From: Phorcus lineatus
Lineage: Eukaryota; Mollusca; Gastropoda; Trochida; Trochidae
Direction of reading: 5' to 3'
Assembly (NCBI GenBank): GCA_921293015.1
Contig: OV121084.1
Coordinates: 48,829,864-48,893,863 of the forward strand
DNA: 64,000 nucleotides
The position numbers and the translations under genes are program-made. Shown here piece by piece: positions 10,482 through 19,878 of this stretch; position 1 is the stretch's first letter, and each line of letters opens with the position of its first letter. The notes beneath the pieces are model-generated. The model was not told the origin of the DNA. It was given only the letters and a program-made list of their open reading frames with translations, and ran no database searches.

Positions 10482-11645
10482 CAGTCCAAAATGGCTAGCT
10501 TTTCTACCATCACATGTCGCTGTAAGAACACCTGCAGTCGGTCGACTAAAACAGCCGTATATTGCCTTTTGCCGATAATTATTGAAAATAAGTAAATATA
10601 ATAATTTTGGCATTTCGGTGATAAAAATGCAATTATTTCGACATGACTTGAACTTTACGCAGGACACATGGTATATTGGTTACTAATTATGCGACATAAA
10701 CAATTTCGAAACATACTCTGTGTCCTTTTAAAATTGTCTCGCTAGTTATGAATAAATATTTCAATTCTTATATTTCAGTAAGATGCCTTACCCCCACATA
10801 CAATCGTATACAAACAAAACAGAATTAGAGAGGAAGTGAATTGACAATGTTTATTCAAGCTCGCCAACTGAAAACATGGGAGTAGAGCGAGATTACAGTG
10901 ACTGTTTAGACCAGATTTTCCAAGTACTATATAACTTCCTTGAAGTGTTATAAACAACGTATGTGATCGATCTCTTACATAATATCCATATTATCATTTC
11001 CTGTTCCGAGGACAGCTGTGTTTTATTGCTCTATGCCTGGCTGGCTGGTTGATTAATTAGATAACTTCATTGTTGATTTAAGCTTTACCGTTCATGCATT
11101 TTAAAATGTCTGAGAAACTACGTGGAATAAGATATATCTATAACAAAATGTAAATTATGCGGTTTTGAATATGTTCAAGATGAATCCAACTCTATATCAT
11201 ATTTTTCACTATCTTTTAAATGTCAAAAGCATCTGTTCATTTACTGTGAATTGGCGAAAAAAAATAAAAACAAAGCGACTATTTGTCAATCAGGGATTAG
11301 GACGAGATACTTTTTATTGTCATGTTTATTGTTATAGAAAAGCATTCACACAAAATTTTGTAAACATGTTTTGACAATAAATTATAGATCTTCTAAATCT
11401 TCAGTGTTGTTTGAATGAGGACGAACGGCCCTTATTATTAACGAATATCTACGTGCCATAAAATTTTGGTAAATAATTGTTTGAATGCCATAAAATCGGT
11501 TGACAAATCATTGTTATTTTATGCTTAAAAATTTAGATTGTCAAGGGTCATAATAACAGTGCATGTTATATATTCATATTATTTTCTTAAAGGGTTGGGT
11601 ATGTTTGGCATGCCCAAGACGTTAGTTATGGTATTTATTAGTACA
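10482..11645. other. Intronic DNA, nothing recognised
   Basis: Only short open frames without domain signal. Confidence 0.4.
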
Positions 11646-11745
11646 AAAAAGAATTGAAATATGATAAGAAGGTCTTACGGCGCCGCTAATGGCTGAAATA
11701 TAGCCCAAGCGGGTCTAAACAATGCCTCACTCGCTCACTTCTACG
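11646..11745 (+). repeat. Probable SINE/LINE 3' tail
   Basis: The string TCTTACGGCGCCGCTAATGG, then GCTGAAATATAGCCCAAGCG, then an irregular CTCACTCGCTCACT tail, resembles the conserved 3' domain and low-complexity tail of mollusc retroposons. No head or target duplication was found. Confidence 0.4.
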
Positions 11746-11779
11746 GGTGTCAAAGATTGGTATTGGATCTGAGAGTATC

Positions 11780-12863
11780 GTCCCATAAGACAGAATTCCC
11801 AAAAGACAGAAAGAAAGAAAGAAATTAACCCCTTTTATGGTTGACTAATCTTGTGTAACATTGGCTCTTCCCTTTGAAAATATTGGAACAGTCCAGATAA
11901 ATTCCCAAAAGACACCGTTAAGATACAACAGTTTTTTTTCACTCGATGGATGTTATAACATATAAATAAACTTTATAACATGAAGCACCATTTTATTCAA
12001 TTCACATAGGGTCTCTGTTAACATATATATGGGTTTTTTTCAAAATTGGTAGCATTTTCTGCCCAATTAAGATTTTTTGTAAATTACTTTTTTTAAAAGG
12101 GTTATTTTAGGAAGAAAACAATTATACTTGTCATTTGGAAAGTTTTGATAAAATCTGCTTTAGGGTCAAAATCTGGACAGATTTACACTGTCCAGAGGTG
12201 ACGGTCATTGAATATATGTTCACAAAATCTGTATAAATTAACATAATGAAAATGTATAATAAAATAATGCTTAAAATTATAGATCATTTATGTTAACAGT
12301 GCAGTTGATGTTTAATTAATTTTAAAAAACACCCTCTACAATGTCCTGATATAGTGATAGGATATGAAATAAAGAGATTCAGCACATTTTGTAGAAATAA
12401 GACACCAGCAAGTAAGTATGAATTTAATTCGTCAACCTTAATTTTCCAAACTGTTACGAATGTATCTCCTTTTTTCTCAAAACAAAGTAGTTTTTTGCCT
12501 AGAAATGATAGAAGTGGATGGTGTTTCACTTGATATCTTTTAGGAATCATCATTCATTCAGATCTAGTCTTGCTTCATGACTGTGTTTAATTAGAAGCCT
12601 TTAATACGGTCTATATCCTAATTCAGCAAGTCTAGATTTAACTGCGAACACAATTTAGGAGTCCGAAAGAAATTATAATGGATGCAGGTACAGTTAATAT
12701 TAAAATATTTCATAGACTAAATATTAGTCTAATTCAAATTATGTCGATTCTAAAACATAAGGCGGGTTGGGTCAGTCCATTGATTAATGAGGGGTGGTCA
12801 GCATTGCTCAGTTAATTAATGTTGTGATTGATTCTGTCTTTTGGGAATTCTGTCTTATGGGAC
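11780..12863. mobile_element. 1.08-kb non-autonomous element with 30-bp perfect terminal repeats
   Basis: Positions 11780-11809 (GTCCCATAAGACAGAATTCC...) are an exact reverse complement of 12834-12863. Flanking, but not abutting, them are nearly identical 12-bp direct repeats GATCTGAGAGTA (11766-11777) and GATCTGAGGGTA (12870-12881). The interior is AT-rich, has no transposase, and repeats part of the terminal word at 11895-11910. The terminal repeats contain overlapping palindromes around GAATTC. Confidence 0.75.
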
Positions 12864-13691
12864 TGAACCGATCTGAGGGTACACTTTATTTTGTTGAAGG
12901 CTTTTTAACAGGAGTTTCGCGCTTAAATTTGCTCTAGGGCATAAATGTACCATTTTTAGCATTCTAACGTTGCTATAGTTTGCATTTTCACTATTGATCT
13001 TCAATCAATAATAAAAATGTAAAGACGGCCGAATCGCAAGGGAATACGAACATATGAAGAGTCTTTTGTGTTCAATTTGGACAAAATCGATTCTTGAAGA
13101 TGGTTTAATTAAGTATGTTAAAGGGTCCCAACATGCCATTTTAGTAAAAGAAGTTGACTAAATTGAATTGATATTCAGCCAACAAGCTAAATACGTCATG
13201 CCTATAAGTCCTTATAAAGTAATATAATTGAAAGGGCGAACGGTTAAGGAAGATCATGAGTTAAAGTTAACAAGAATGATTTTGTCTTGTCTTTAGACGT
13301 TTTTATGGTATACTTCAGAAATTTTTAATCTGTTATTTTTCACTAGATGTCCATTTTGTTTAATGTTTGACCTTTTTATTTCTATGAGAATACGAAATGA
13401 AACCAGAGAAGAGTGATAAAGAGTCAATTTAACGACTTTTTGTTTTCAGATATGAGCTGCATCGTAAAATAAAAATTCTTTAACGATCCCATCAAACTCT
13501 TATTGGTCATTGTGTTAAATCCTCGCTTTCGAAGTAAACCTTATTAAGAGTTTGTCATTTCTTTCAGATAATAAGGTTCGTCCAACAGACTCCAAAAAAC
13601 TTGAGTTCATCTAAATCCCACGTTAATTCATCTTGCAACGTCTTTGGACTGAATTCCTTCCTTTACATGAAATATCCATAAATTTCAACAA
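12864..13691. other. Intronic DNA, nothing recognised
   Basis: No domain or element found. The stretch at 12596-12720 has distant similarity to 23460-23660 (TAATACRGWCTAWATCCTMATT-type start), hinting at an old dispersed repeat. Confidence 0.35.
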
Positions 13692-13916
13692 ATGGCTGCT
13701 GTTCAAGCTCGGTTTGACATGGGAGAAACATCTGTGGCCCGCTTTACCTCGACTCTGAACTGTGATACAATTTGCGTTGCAGTGTTACCTTGTGTAGCCA
13801 TTGTGAGTCTCCTGAAGTGTCTCAAGTTCTGCAGCAAATTGGCCCTACGTGAGGATCTGGACAAGTCTCACGTCAAACATCTGGCTCTTCTCTACTGTGA
13901 GCACACAAATAGTTAA
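13692..13916 (+). CDS. Unclassified 74-codon open frame
   Basis: The ATG opens a complete frame whose composition is less AT-rich than its surroundings. The product has a hydrophobic cysteine-containing centre (CDTICVAVLPCVAIVSLLKC) and a charged tail (REDLDKSHVKH). An AATAAA overlaps the DNA immediately after the stop codon (13915-13920). I do not recognise the protein. It lies in the same orientation inside the large intron of the lectin-like locus. It may be a small gene, a decayed exon, or part of an unrecognised repeat. Confidence 0.25.
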   Translation: MAAVQARFDMGETSVARFTSTLNCDTICVAVLPCVAIVSLLKCLKFCSKLALREDLDKSHVKHLALLYCEHTNS

Positions 13917-13987
13917 TAAAAGGGACAGTAGCACGGATTTTAAAGTAAATGTCGTGATCTCACGAAAACGAAATTAATGTTACCATC

Positions 13988-14060
13988 ATTCTCTCCCAAC
14001 AGAGGTAGCTCCGTCATTGTATAGAAATGTATGACAGAGCTACCTCTGTTGGGAGAGAAT
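13988..14060. repeat. 30-bp hairpin, MITE-like
   Basis: ATTCTCTCCCAACAGAGGTA... (13988-14017) pairs with 14031-14060 with a single mismatch around a 13-bp loop. A related left arm occurs at 40482-40523, which shows a dispersed family. The sequence after it (14080-14290) is also repeated, diverged, at 43690-43900. Confidence 0.75.
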
Positions 14061-14721
14061 GTGTTACTATTTGCAATGCAATCTTTTTCAATCAAAAGAA
14101 ACAGTTCTCAAACACACCCAGCATGTTCGGTTACGCGACACGAATGCATGTCCCTACCTTAAAGGATTTAAAGGTGTTCACACTTAAATGGTAGCCAGTA
14201 GTTTTCGCTACGTATCTGATGCTTTCTTCAGTGACCCTCTGCATTGGCATATGCATATATTTTGAAGAAATTAAATTAACGAAAACCGTGCTAATACCCC
14301 TTTAAACGTTTAATATTCATAAAAAATGCAAAGCTTTCTTTGACATAATTCATTCAACGACAATTATTAATTGTAATGATGTACTATTATGCGAGTGTAT
14401 TCTCTATGTTCAATATTTATATATGCATTTATCGTCATTTAAAGGAAAGTTGGTTATATGTAAGTTTGCAATTTAATATTCAATATTGATAATAATACTT
14501 TGATATGGGTAGATCGGTCTTTTTCATGTTTGAGTAGCCTCATAAACTAAAAAGATTTTTAAAAAAACTCAGGATGAAGAAAGTTATCGCAGTGGAACAC
14601 TCATAAAGGGAAGGTAATTAGCTTTGATTAAACAAAAATTAAATGACTACCAGTAACTCATTTTAGCGTCCAGATATCAAAATGACCATTGTTTATTAAT
14701 AATATCTTCTTCTTATTGTAG

Positions 14722-14775
14722 CATTTTCAATGGAGATGAGTTCCTATTCAACGGCCGTTTCAACCACAACACAAG
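14722..14775 (+). CDS. Lectin-like locus, exon A (dual-phase)
   Basis: The acceptor TTCTTATTGTAG and donor ACAAG|GTAGGT are both good. Two frames are open. In one (first base completes a codon) it encodes IFNGDEFLFNGRFNHNT, which fits the first strands of a galectin domain and joins in phase from the PAN exon and on to 15992. In the other it encodes FSMEMSSYSTAVSTTTQ, a Ser/Thr-rich linker, and joins in phase to the sushi exon at 15379. Which frame is used, or whether both are, cannot be told from sequence. Confidence 0.6.
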
Positions 14776-14899
14776 GTAGGTTAGAATACTTTTAAAACAT
14801 AATGTATGAGCTTTATCCTCAACAACATTGTATTGATTAGAAGACTAAAAAATTTATCCTAAACGTTCATTACAATTATCAACCATCTTGTTATGTCAT

Positions 14900-15180
14900 T
14901 GTCATGTATCAACGTTATCAAAACAAAATTTAAATATTAAAGGATCTATCATTTATTAAAATCGTAATTTAGCTTTCTTTATCATCGTGATGTAGGAGCT
15001 TTATCCAAAACAAAATTACATTTATCTAAAAATTAAAGGATCTATCGTAAACATTTATTTAAACGTAATTTAGCTTGCTTTATCATCGTGATTTATCATC
15101 GTTATCAAAAACAAAATTGTCTTATGATTTAAAGACTAAAAGGGTTATAAAAAAGTTCATTACAAGTATCAACTAGCTTG
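14900..15180. repeat. Degenerate tandem repeat, about 97-bp period
   Basis: The words AAAGGATCTATC, CGTAATTTAGCTT and TTTATCATCGTGAT recur twice about 97 bp apart, with partial copies on either side. It lies in an intron of the lectin-like locus. Confidence 0.6.
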
Positions 15181-15378
15181 ATATTGTCATAGTGAAATCA
15201 TTACTTTAATCTTTGAAGAGCATGTGGGAGTAATATACATAAGGAAAACATGATTTTCAGGATAACGTCTTAAATAAATTCAAGACATTTCGGTGCATAC
15301 ATGTAGCTTGTCTTGCTTTAACCATTGATTTGTTTTGAATGGACCTACTGAATTAATTTCTCCATCTTTAAAAAGTAG

Positions 15379-15575
15379 TTTCATGTGGACCAAGTGTAGA
15401 TGGTATATCCATCCTGAAGACTCGTCTTGCTGTTGGAGAGAGCACTGTCTACACATGCGCTTCAGGGTTCGAGTTTTGCAGCAAAACTGAAAAAAGTCCG
15501 CAGATTTTCTGTCAGTCTGACGGCTGCTTGAGTAATCCCCCGGTAAAGTGTCACCGGAAGAGGTGGAGTAGTTTT
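15379..15575 (+). CDS. Lectin-like locus, sushi/CCP exon
   Basis: An open 65-codon frame encodes a whole complement-control (sushi) module: CGPSVDG at the first cysteine, GESTVYTCASGFEF at the second, IFCQSDG at the third and NPPVKC at the fourth. Two further cysteines (EFCSK and DGCLS) are extra, and the usual tryptophan after the DG is replaced by cysteine. The donor is TTTT|GTAAGC in phase 0, which matches the acceptor CCCCTAG|ATT at 15984. The acceptor AAGTAG|TTTC is weaker and requires one base from upstream, which exon A supplies in its Ser/Thr-rich frame. Sushi modules bind proteins in adhesion and immune recognition. A minus-strand open frame over the same DNA (15280-15597) is a shadow. 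Confidence 0.65.
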
Positions 15576-15983
15576 GTAAGCATCCCCTTTTAGACACCGA
15601 TTATATAAACGAAATAGAGTACACGTATGTAATTGTTTTTCTATTAGCTTCGGTATATTCTAAAAATTCTTTTGTCATTTTATACACGTATCTCCTCTGA
15701 TAAGCACCCGGGCGCTTAGTTTTTCAGCACCCCTTGACCCCCGGCGCTTTTTGAACAGCCACGAAAACACCTCAGTAGATATTTTCCTTTTATCATCCAG
15801 ATATCCCTTTTACAGCTAAAACTCTAATCCAGATAACCGTTGTACAGATAAAACTTTAATCCAAAAATCCCTCGCTTGAAGCAATTCAAAACATTCAATT
15901 ACAAGAGTACATACATTCTGATAACACTTCTACTGGTTAGTAGAGTAGCAAGTTTACTATTATTCTCATTCCTTTTCCCCTAG

Positions 15984-16078
15984 ATTGGCAGGAAGAATGT
16001 CTCCTTGCAGTTGACTTGCAGCGTAAAAACAGACTCTGGCATTCTCATCCGAGCATTTCTAACAAGACTTCAGGCACA
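15984..16078 (+). CDS. Lectin-like locus, galectin-like exon 1
   Basis: Two acceptors can open this exon: CCCCTAG|ATT (15984) and GGCAG|GAAG (15992). Both give the same frame downstream: KNVSLQLTCSV, then TDSGILIRAFLTRLQA. This fits the galectin strand pattern F-x-I-N-L-x-x-G ... D-I-A-L-H-F-N-P-R-F, though the usual His and Asn carbohydrate contacts are replaced. The donor CA|GTAAGG leaves two bases that the next exon completes (codon CAG). The 15984 acceptor suits the sushi exon; the 15992 acceptor suits exon A. Confidence 0.65.
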
Positions 16079-16347
16079 GTAAGGAACACTCTTCTAACAC
16101 AGCTTATCAAGATTCTAAAGTTTTTATCACGGTTATATACTTGATAAAACATAGATAGGAGAGTAGGTAAAGGTTTGAAATACAAACTATAATCAAGTTA
16201 ACACTTGATGAACCTTCGATTAAAACAATTCAGATATCCTTTGCTAATTGTGTTCAGCGTCCTATCTTTTAAAAACGACTACTGCTCTATCGGAATAGCA
16301 TTCAGGCATACTAAGAGCTGTCCTCTTAACTGAAAGCATTAGATTAG

Positions 16348-17982
16348 CATACCCCCGTTACTAAGTAAGCGAGGGCGTATAGCAGTCAGTCCGTTCATCT
16401 TTTCGTTCGATTTGCTCAAGAACCGTAGAGGTTATATCAACCAAACTTTGCACACATGTTAACAATGACCTTCCCTAAGTTCAAACCCATTAACAATTAT
16501 CTAGAATTTACACTTTTTGACCTTTCTATGGAAACGTAACTACTTATGTATGAAGATGTACAACAAGGACAAGTTTTCTCGGAAACTATTACACCTAGAT
16601 GAATGAAAGTTTTGTATTGTTCGAGTTCGAAAGTCGATGCCGAAATATAATTTTGACAGAGCTACAATGTTTTATTGAACTTAGTGGAAATAGTGAGTGC
16701 GATGCTCAAATTGGGGACAAGTGTTTTCAGTATGTAGATTTAAGAAATATTGGTTTTAGTACACCCGCTGATGCTCATGATCAACTTGGAAACCCGATTA
16801 CGAAATGTTATATTTTGAGGCGTTATGGCGCTTGAATGTTTGATTGCATTTTGAGTGAATAACAGGTCTGAAAATTCTACTGGGACAAGTTATCTCAGAA
16901 ACTGTTACTTGTAGGTGAATGAAATTTTGGTAACTGGTACATCTAAAGAGCCACTCCGTGAGTTGTTGGAGTCATACATGCCAAACTTAATCAATGGTGT
17001 CATTTGATCGCGAAGTATCGACTGTTACCAAAAAGACACATTTTAAAGCTTATTGTTTTTTTACAGTGACAATATGAAGGTAGAACGTCGCAATTATAAT
17101 CGAAAAACGGACAGTGGCGCGCGTCAAATAGTCAAACGTAATTTTGGAGACTTATCTAAAACAGCCAGGAGGGCAGTTAGGAGTTGATAGTCTTTGTTAG
17201 GTTATATAACTAGTATCCATGTATATTGGACGTGATATCTACACTTCTGTGCATTCATGGAAAACCAGTATATATGTCTTTTGGACATGAAAAGTTAAGA
17301 TGTCTTGATTTTATATCACCACATATGACATTTAGGTTCGTATCAAAGATTAATAATATCTTATGAAAATCACGGAGTGGCTCTTAATGATACTCTTGAT
17401 TGAGTTTGAAAGCCGATTCAAAAATATTATTTTTGTCAGAGTTATGGCCCTTGAATGATGGAATGCATTTTCAGCTGATGCTCCAATGGGGACAAGTTTT
17501 GTCAGTAACTATAACATACAGAGTAATAAGATTTTGGTTGTAAGTACGCCTATGTTTTTTTTTATCGAGTTCGAAAGCCGATTCCGAAATATGATATTTG
17601 ATGGAGGCATGACCCATGAATGTGTGATTGACCCTGATGCAAATGACAGGTCTGGTGCCCAAATCAAGTTATCAAAGAAATTATTACATATGGGTGAATG
17701 AAAAATAGGTTGAAAATCTGATAATGATGTTGATTGTGTTTCAAAGCCGATTGAGAAATATTTTATGTTATATTTATGTTATGGTCACTTGAAGGTTTGA
17801 TTGAACTTGATGCAAATATCAGGTATTTAACAAGTTATTTTTAAACATTATTACATTAAGGGCACTGAAATCCCACATATAGGTAATCCTGAGGATATTC
17901 TTGTTTGAGTTTGAAAGTTGTTTGTAATTATGTTTTTTTGCTCGCATATGTCTCTCGGCAAATAGCAGATTGCGGGGGTATG
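16348..17982. mobile_element. Element with CATACCCCCG ends and internal tandem units
   Basis: The left end CATACCCCCG (16348-16357) is the reverse complement of CGGGGGTATG (17973-17982). Inside are at least three degenerate repeats of a roughly 200-bp unit with the words GAGTTYGAAAGYCGATTC, GGGGACAAGT and GGTGAATGAAA. A MITE (16947-17384) is inserted within it. Short open frames (16599-16835, 17486-17701) follow the repeat units and are not genes. It lies between exons of the lectin-like locus. Confidence 0.6.
16947..17384. mobile_element. 438-bp MITE, TAA-flanked, copy 1
   Basis: The ends AGAGCCACTCCGTGA (16947-16961) and its reverse complement (17370-17384) are perfect, and both sides have TAA (16944-16946 and 17385-17387). 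Three-base TWA duplications point to the PIF/Harbinger superfamily. A second copy in opposite orientation is at 22802-23216, and a decayed one near 62308. Confidence 0.8.
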
Positions 17983-18148
17983 TGAGCCAAGCTCACTTTT
18001 TACTTATAATTGATATTCAAATAATGACAAATTGACTTCCCGATCTCTAATTGTGATGCTATAAATGATAAAATAATCATATATCATGACTTTAGGTGAA
18101 TGAAGTTAAAACGTAAGACTTATGTAAGCTAATATGGGTTTGCTACAG

Positions 18149-18347
18149 GGTACGAGTCACTCTGGGGGGACCGGAGGGGGCATTGGAACACACCTTCATC
18201 GTCCAACCACATATGTCCAACATCCTGGAGCTGGAATACAAAGCTTTTGAGGGAAAATATCGCAACAAGAAAGAAAGTTTGATGTTCCGAACGACAAGTA
18301 GTTCCAAATTTGTCCTACTATTCCTCCATTTAGGGTCGTATATTAAG
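18149..18347 (+). CDS. Lectin-like locus, galectin-like exon 2
   Basis: Acceptor TTGCTACAG and donor ATTAAG|GTATGT bound a 199-bp exon. One base completes the CAG from the previous exon, then 66 codons are open: VRVTLGGPEGALEHTFIVQP ... KFVLLFLHLGSYIK. The run V-R-V-T-L-G-G-P-E-G-A-L-E-H parallels the galectin VVRNxxxxGxWGxEE segment but lacks the tryptophan, and the loop after it is about 20 residues longer than in typical galectins. Minus-strand open frames here are shadows. Confidence 0.7.
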
Positions 18348-18595
18348 GTATGTGCATAACGTTTCAGTTTATTTAAAATACTGTTCATATGTATAATTAG
18401 ACGAAAGAGTTGATCAAAAACAAACATTTCGATGTAATTTTCAAAAGCCATGACATCCACATTGATATGGCTATTATATATTGACACTTTAAACGTATTC
18501 TATTAAATTAATTTTCGATTTCTTTGAATTTACATAATATGACATTAAGCTTTTATAAGTGATAGGATAAGTGCAGATACGATTTTTCCTCGCAG

Positions 18596-18721
18596 GTCAA
18601 GCTAGGCGGTCAAGGGATCACTGCTTTTGTCATTCCAAAGCACATGACCATCAACAAGTTGTCGATTACTGGTCAAGTGACTACCAAATATGTGGAGTTA
18701 ATCCGTAATTACAGAGTCTAG
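18596..18721 (+). CDS. Lectin-like locus, last exon with stop
   Basis: The acceptor TTTTTCCTCGCAG opens a 41-codon tail ending in TAG (18719-18721): VKLGGQGITAFVIPKHMTIN, then KLSITGQVTTKYVELIRNYRV. Compared with galectins, VKLGG matches the V-x-V-N-G hairpin, and INKLSITGQV matches the final I-x-x-L-x-I-x-G-D-V strand, which is the best single argument for the fold. No polyadenylation signal is evident in the 95 bp before the Harbinger insertion. An AATAAA at about 22544, past the transposon, is one candidate. Confidence 0.7.
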   Translation, partial: VKLGGQGITAFVIPKHMTINKLSITGQVTTKYVELIRNYRV

Positions 18722-18813
18722 ACGATCAAGTGAACTTTATATATACAATGTACACTCCAATCTTAAAATGCTGAGTCATATTACAATCCAATAGGTCAAG
18801 TGGTACTTTTTGA

Positions 18814-18816
18814 TTA
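18814..18816. repeat. TTA target duplication, left
   Basis: Pairs with TTA at 22262-22264 flanking the Harbinger element. Confidence 0.85.
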
Positions 18817-19429
18817 TACCCTCATTTCACTGATCTACCGAAATCTCGGTACTCACGGACGTAAGCTTCGGAATTTTCGGTGGGATCGTTTTGACAAAAT
18901 CCATCTTGAATCTACCTTTAGAGCCGATGTTTCGGAGACATTCTACCATTCTACCATTGACAATGCACTACAAACGACACAACACTAGACAAAGCAACAG
19001 AATGCTTCTATCCATGCTTCTCTACACAAAGCACATTACACCAAACTATACTACCCTATTCTTCTCTACACTAACCTACCTCAAACTATACTACTCTACT
19101 TTACACTTATCAGTCCCACTCGTCCCATCCAACACTACACTACCCTAACCTACCCATCCCTACCCTACTCTACCATATTCCCAAAGCTTACACTATCCTT
19201 CTCCAGCACATACTAACCTACAGCGAGTAGTCTGGCGTACCCTATCTTATCCGAAGTCATCCCGCTCTGTTCTGAAACATGGTTCGTTGCCTGAGGTATA
19301 ATTTCCCTCTTGTTCCGCGCTTCCTCCGTGACAATTCTGTGTCTATCCCGCGCCGCGGCTTACCTCCTGCCCTGATCGCAGGTCATCGTCGCCGTGTAAC
19401 ACCACGCAGAAAGCGTAGGATTAAATGCG

Positions 19430-19860
19430 GATTACTTATGGATTTTTAAAATATATTTCGAGCGTCGGTATTTTCACGCGGAATATAGGACAAAATCCTA
19501 CGGAAAATGTACATTTCACATTGTTTCGGAATACGGAATACATACGGTTAAACTACTACACAACTACGGCTAGGAGGCGGAAAAACACAAGGAGAAACTG
19601 CGGAACACAAAGGAATGAGTTCGGATAATAACGGTAAACATTCGGATAATTTGTGGAGCACACTCTGAAGCTACGGAAAATGCGCGGAATAACTGCCATA
19701 GGTGGCGGCACTAATCCGTTTGACGAGGAATAACTTCGGAATAACTGCGAGCCATACGGAATAATTGCTGAATACTTGCGTTGTACACGGAAAAACTCCG
19801 GATAAAGTACGGACAACCTTCGGCAACCGCGTTTTGTGACGGATCAATCACGTCATAACT
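19430..19860. repeat. Left subterminal CGGAA/CGGATAA array
   Basis: More than twenty CGGA words, mostly CGGAA or CGGAT and mostly in the same orientation, occur at roughly 10-25 bp spacing. A matching array lies near the other end (21900-22235). Subterminal motif arrays in DNA transposons commonly serve as transposase or accessory-protein binding sites; that function is inferred here. Confidence 0.6.
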
Positions 19861-19878
19861 GCGGCAAAATCGGCAAAG

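Noticed and set aside
10407-10595. Poly-asparagine open frame
   Set aside because: Created by the (AAC)n tail of the short retroelement.
15280-15597. 105-codon minus-strand frame
   Set aside because: The plus strand of the same DNA encodes a recognisable sushi module with a proper donor.
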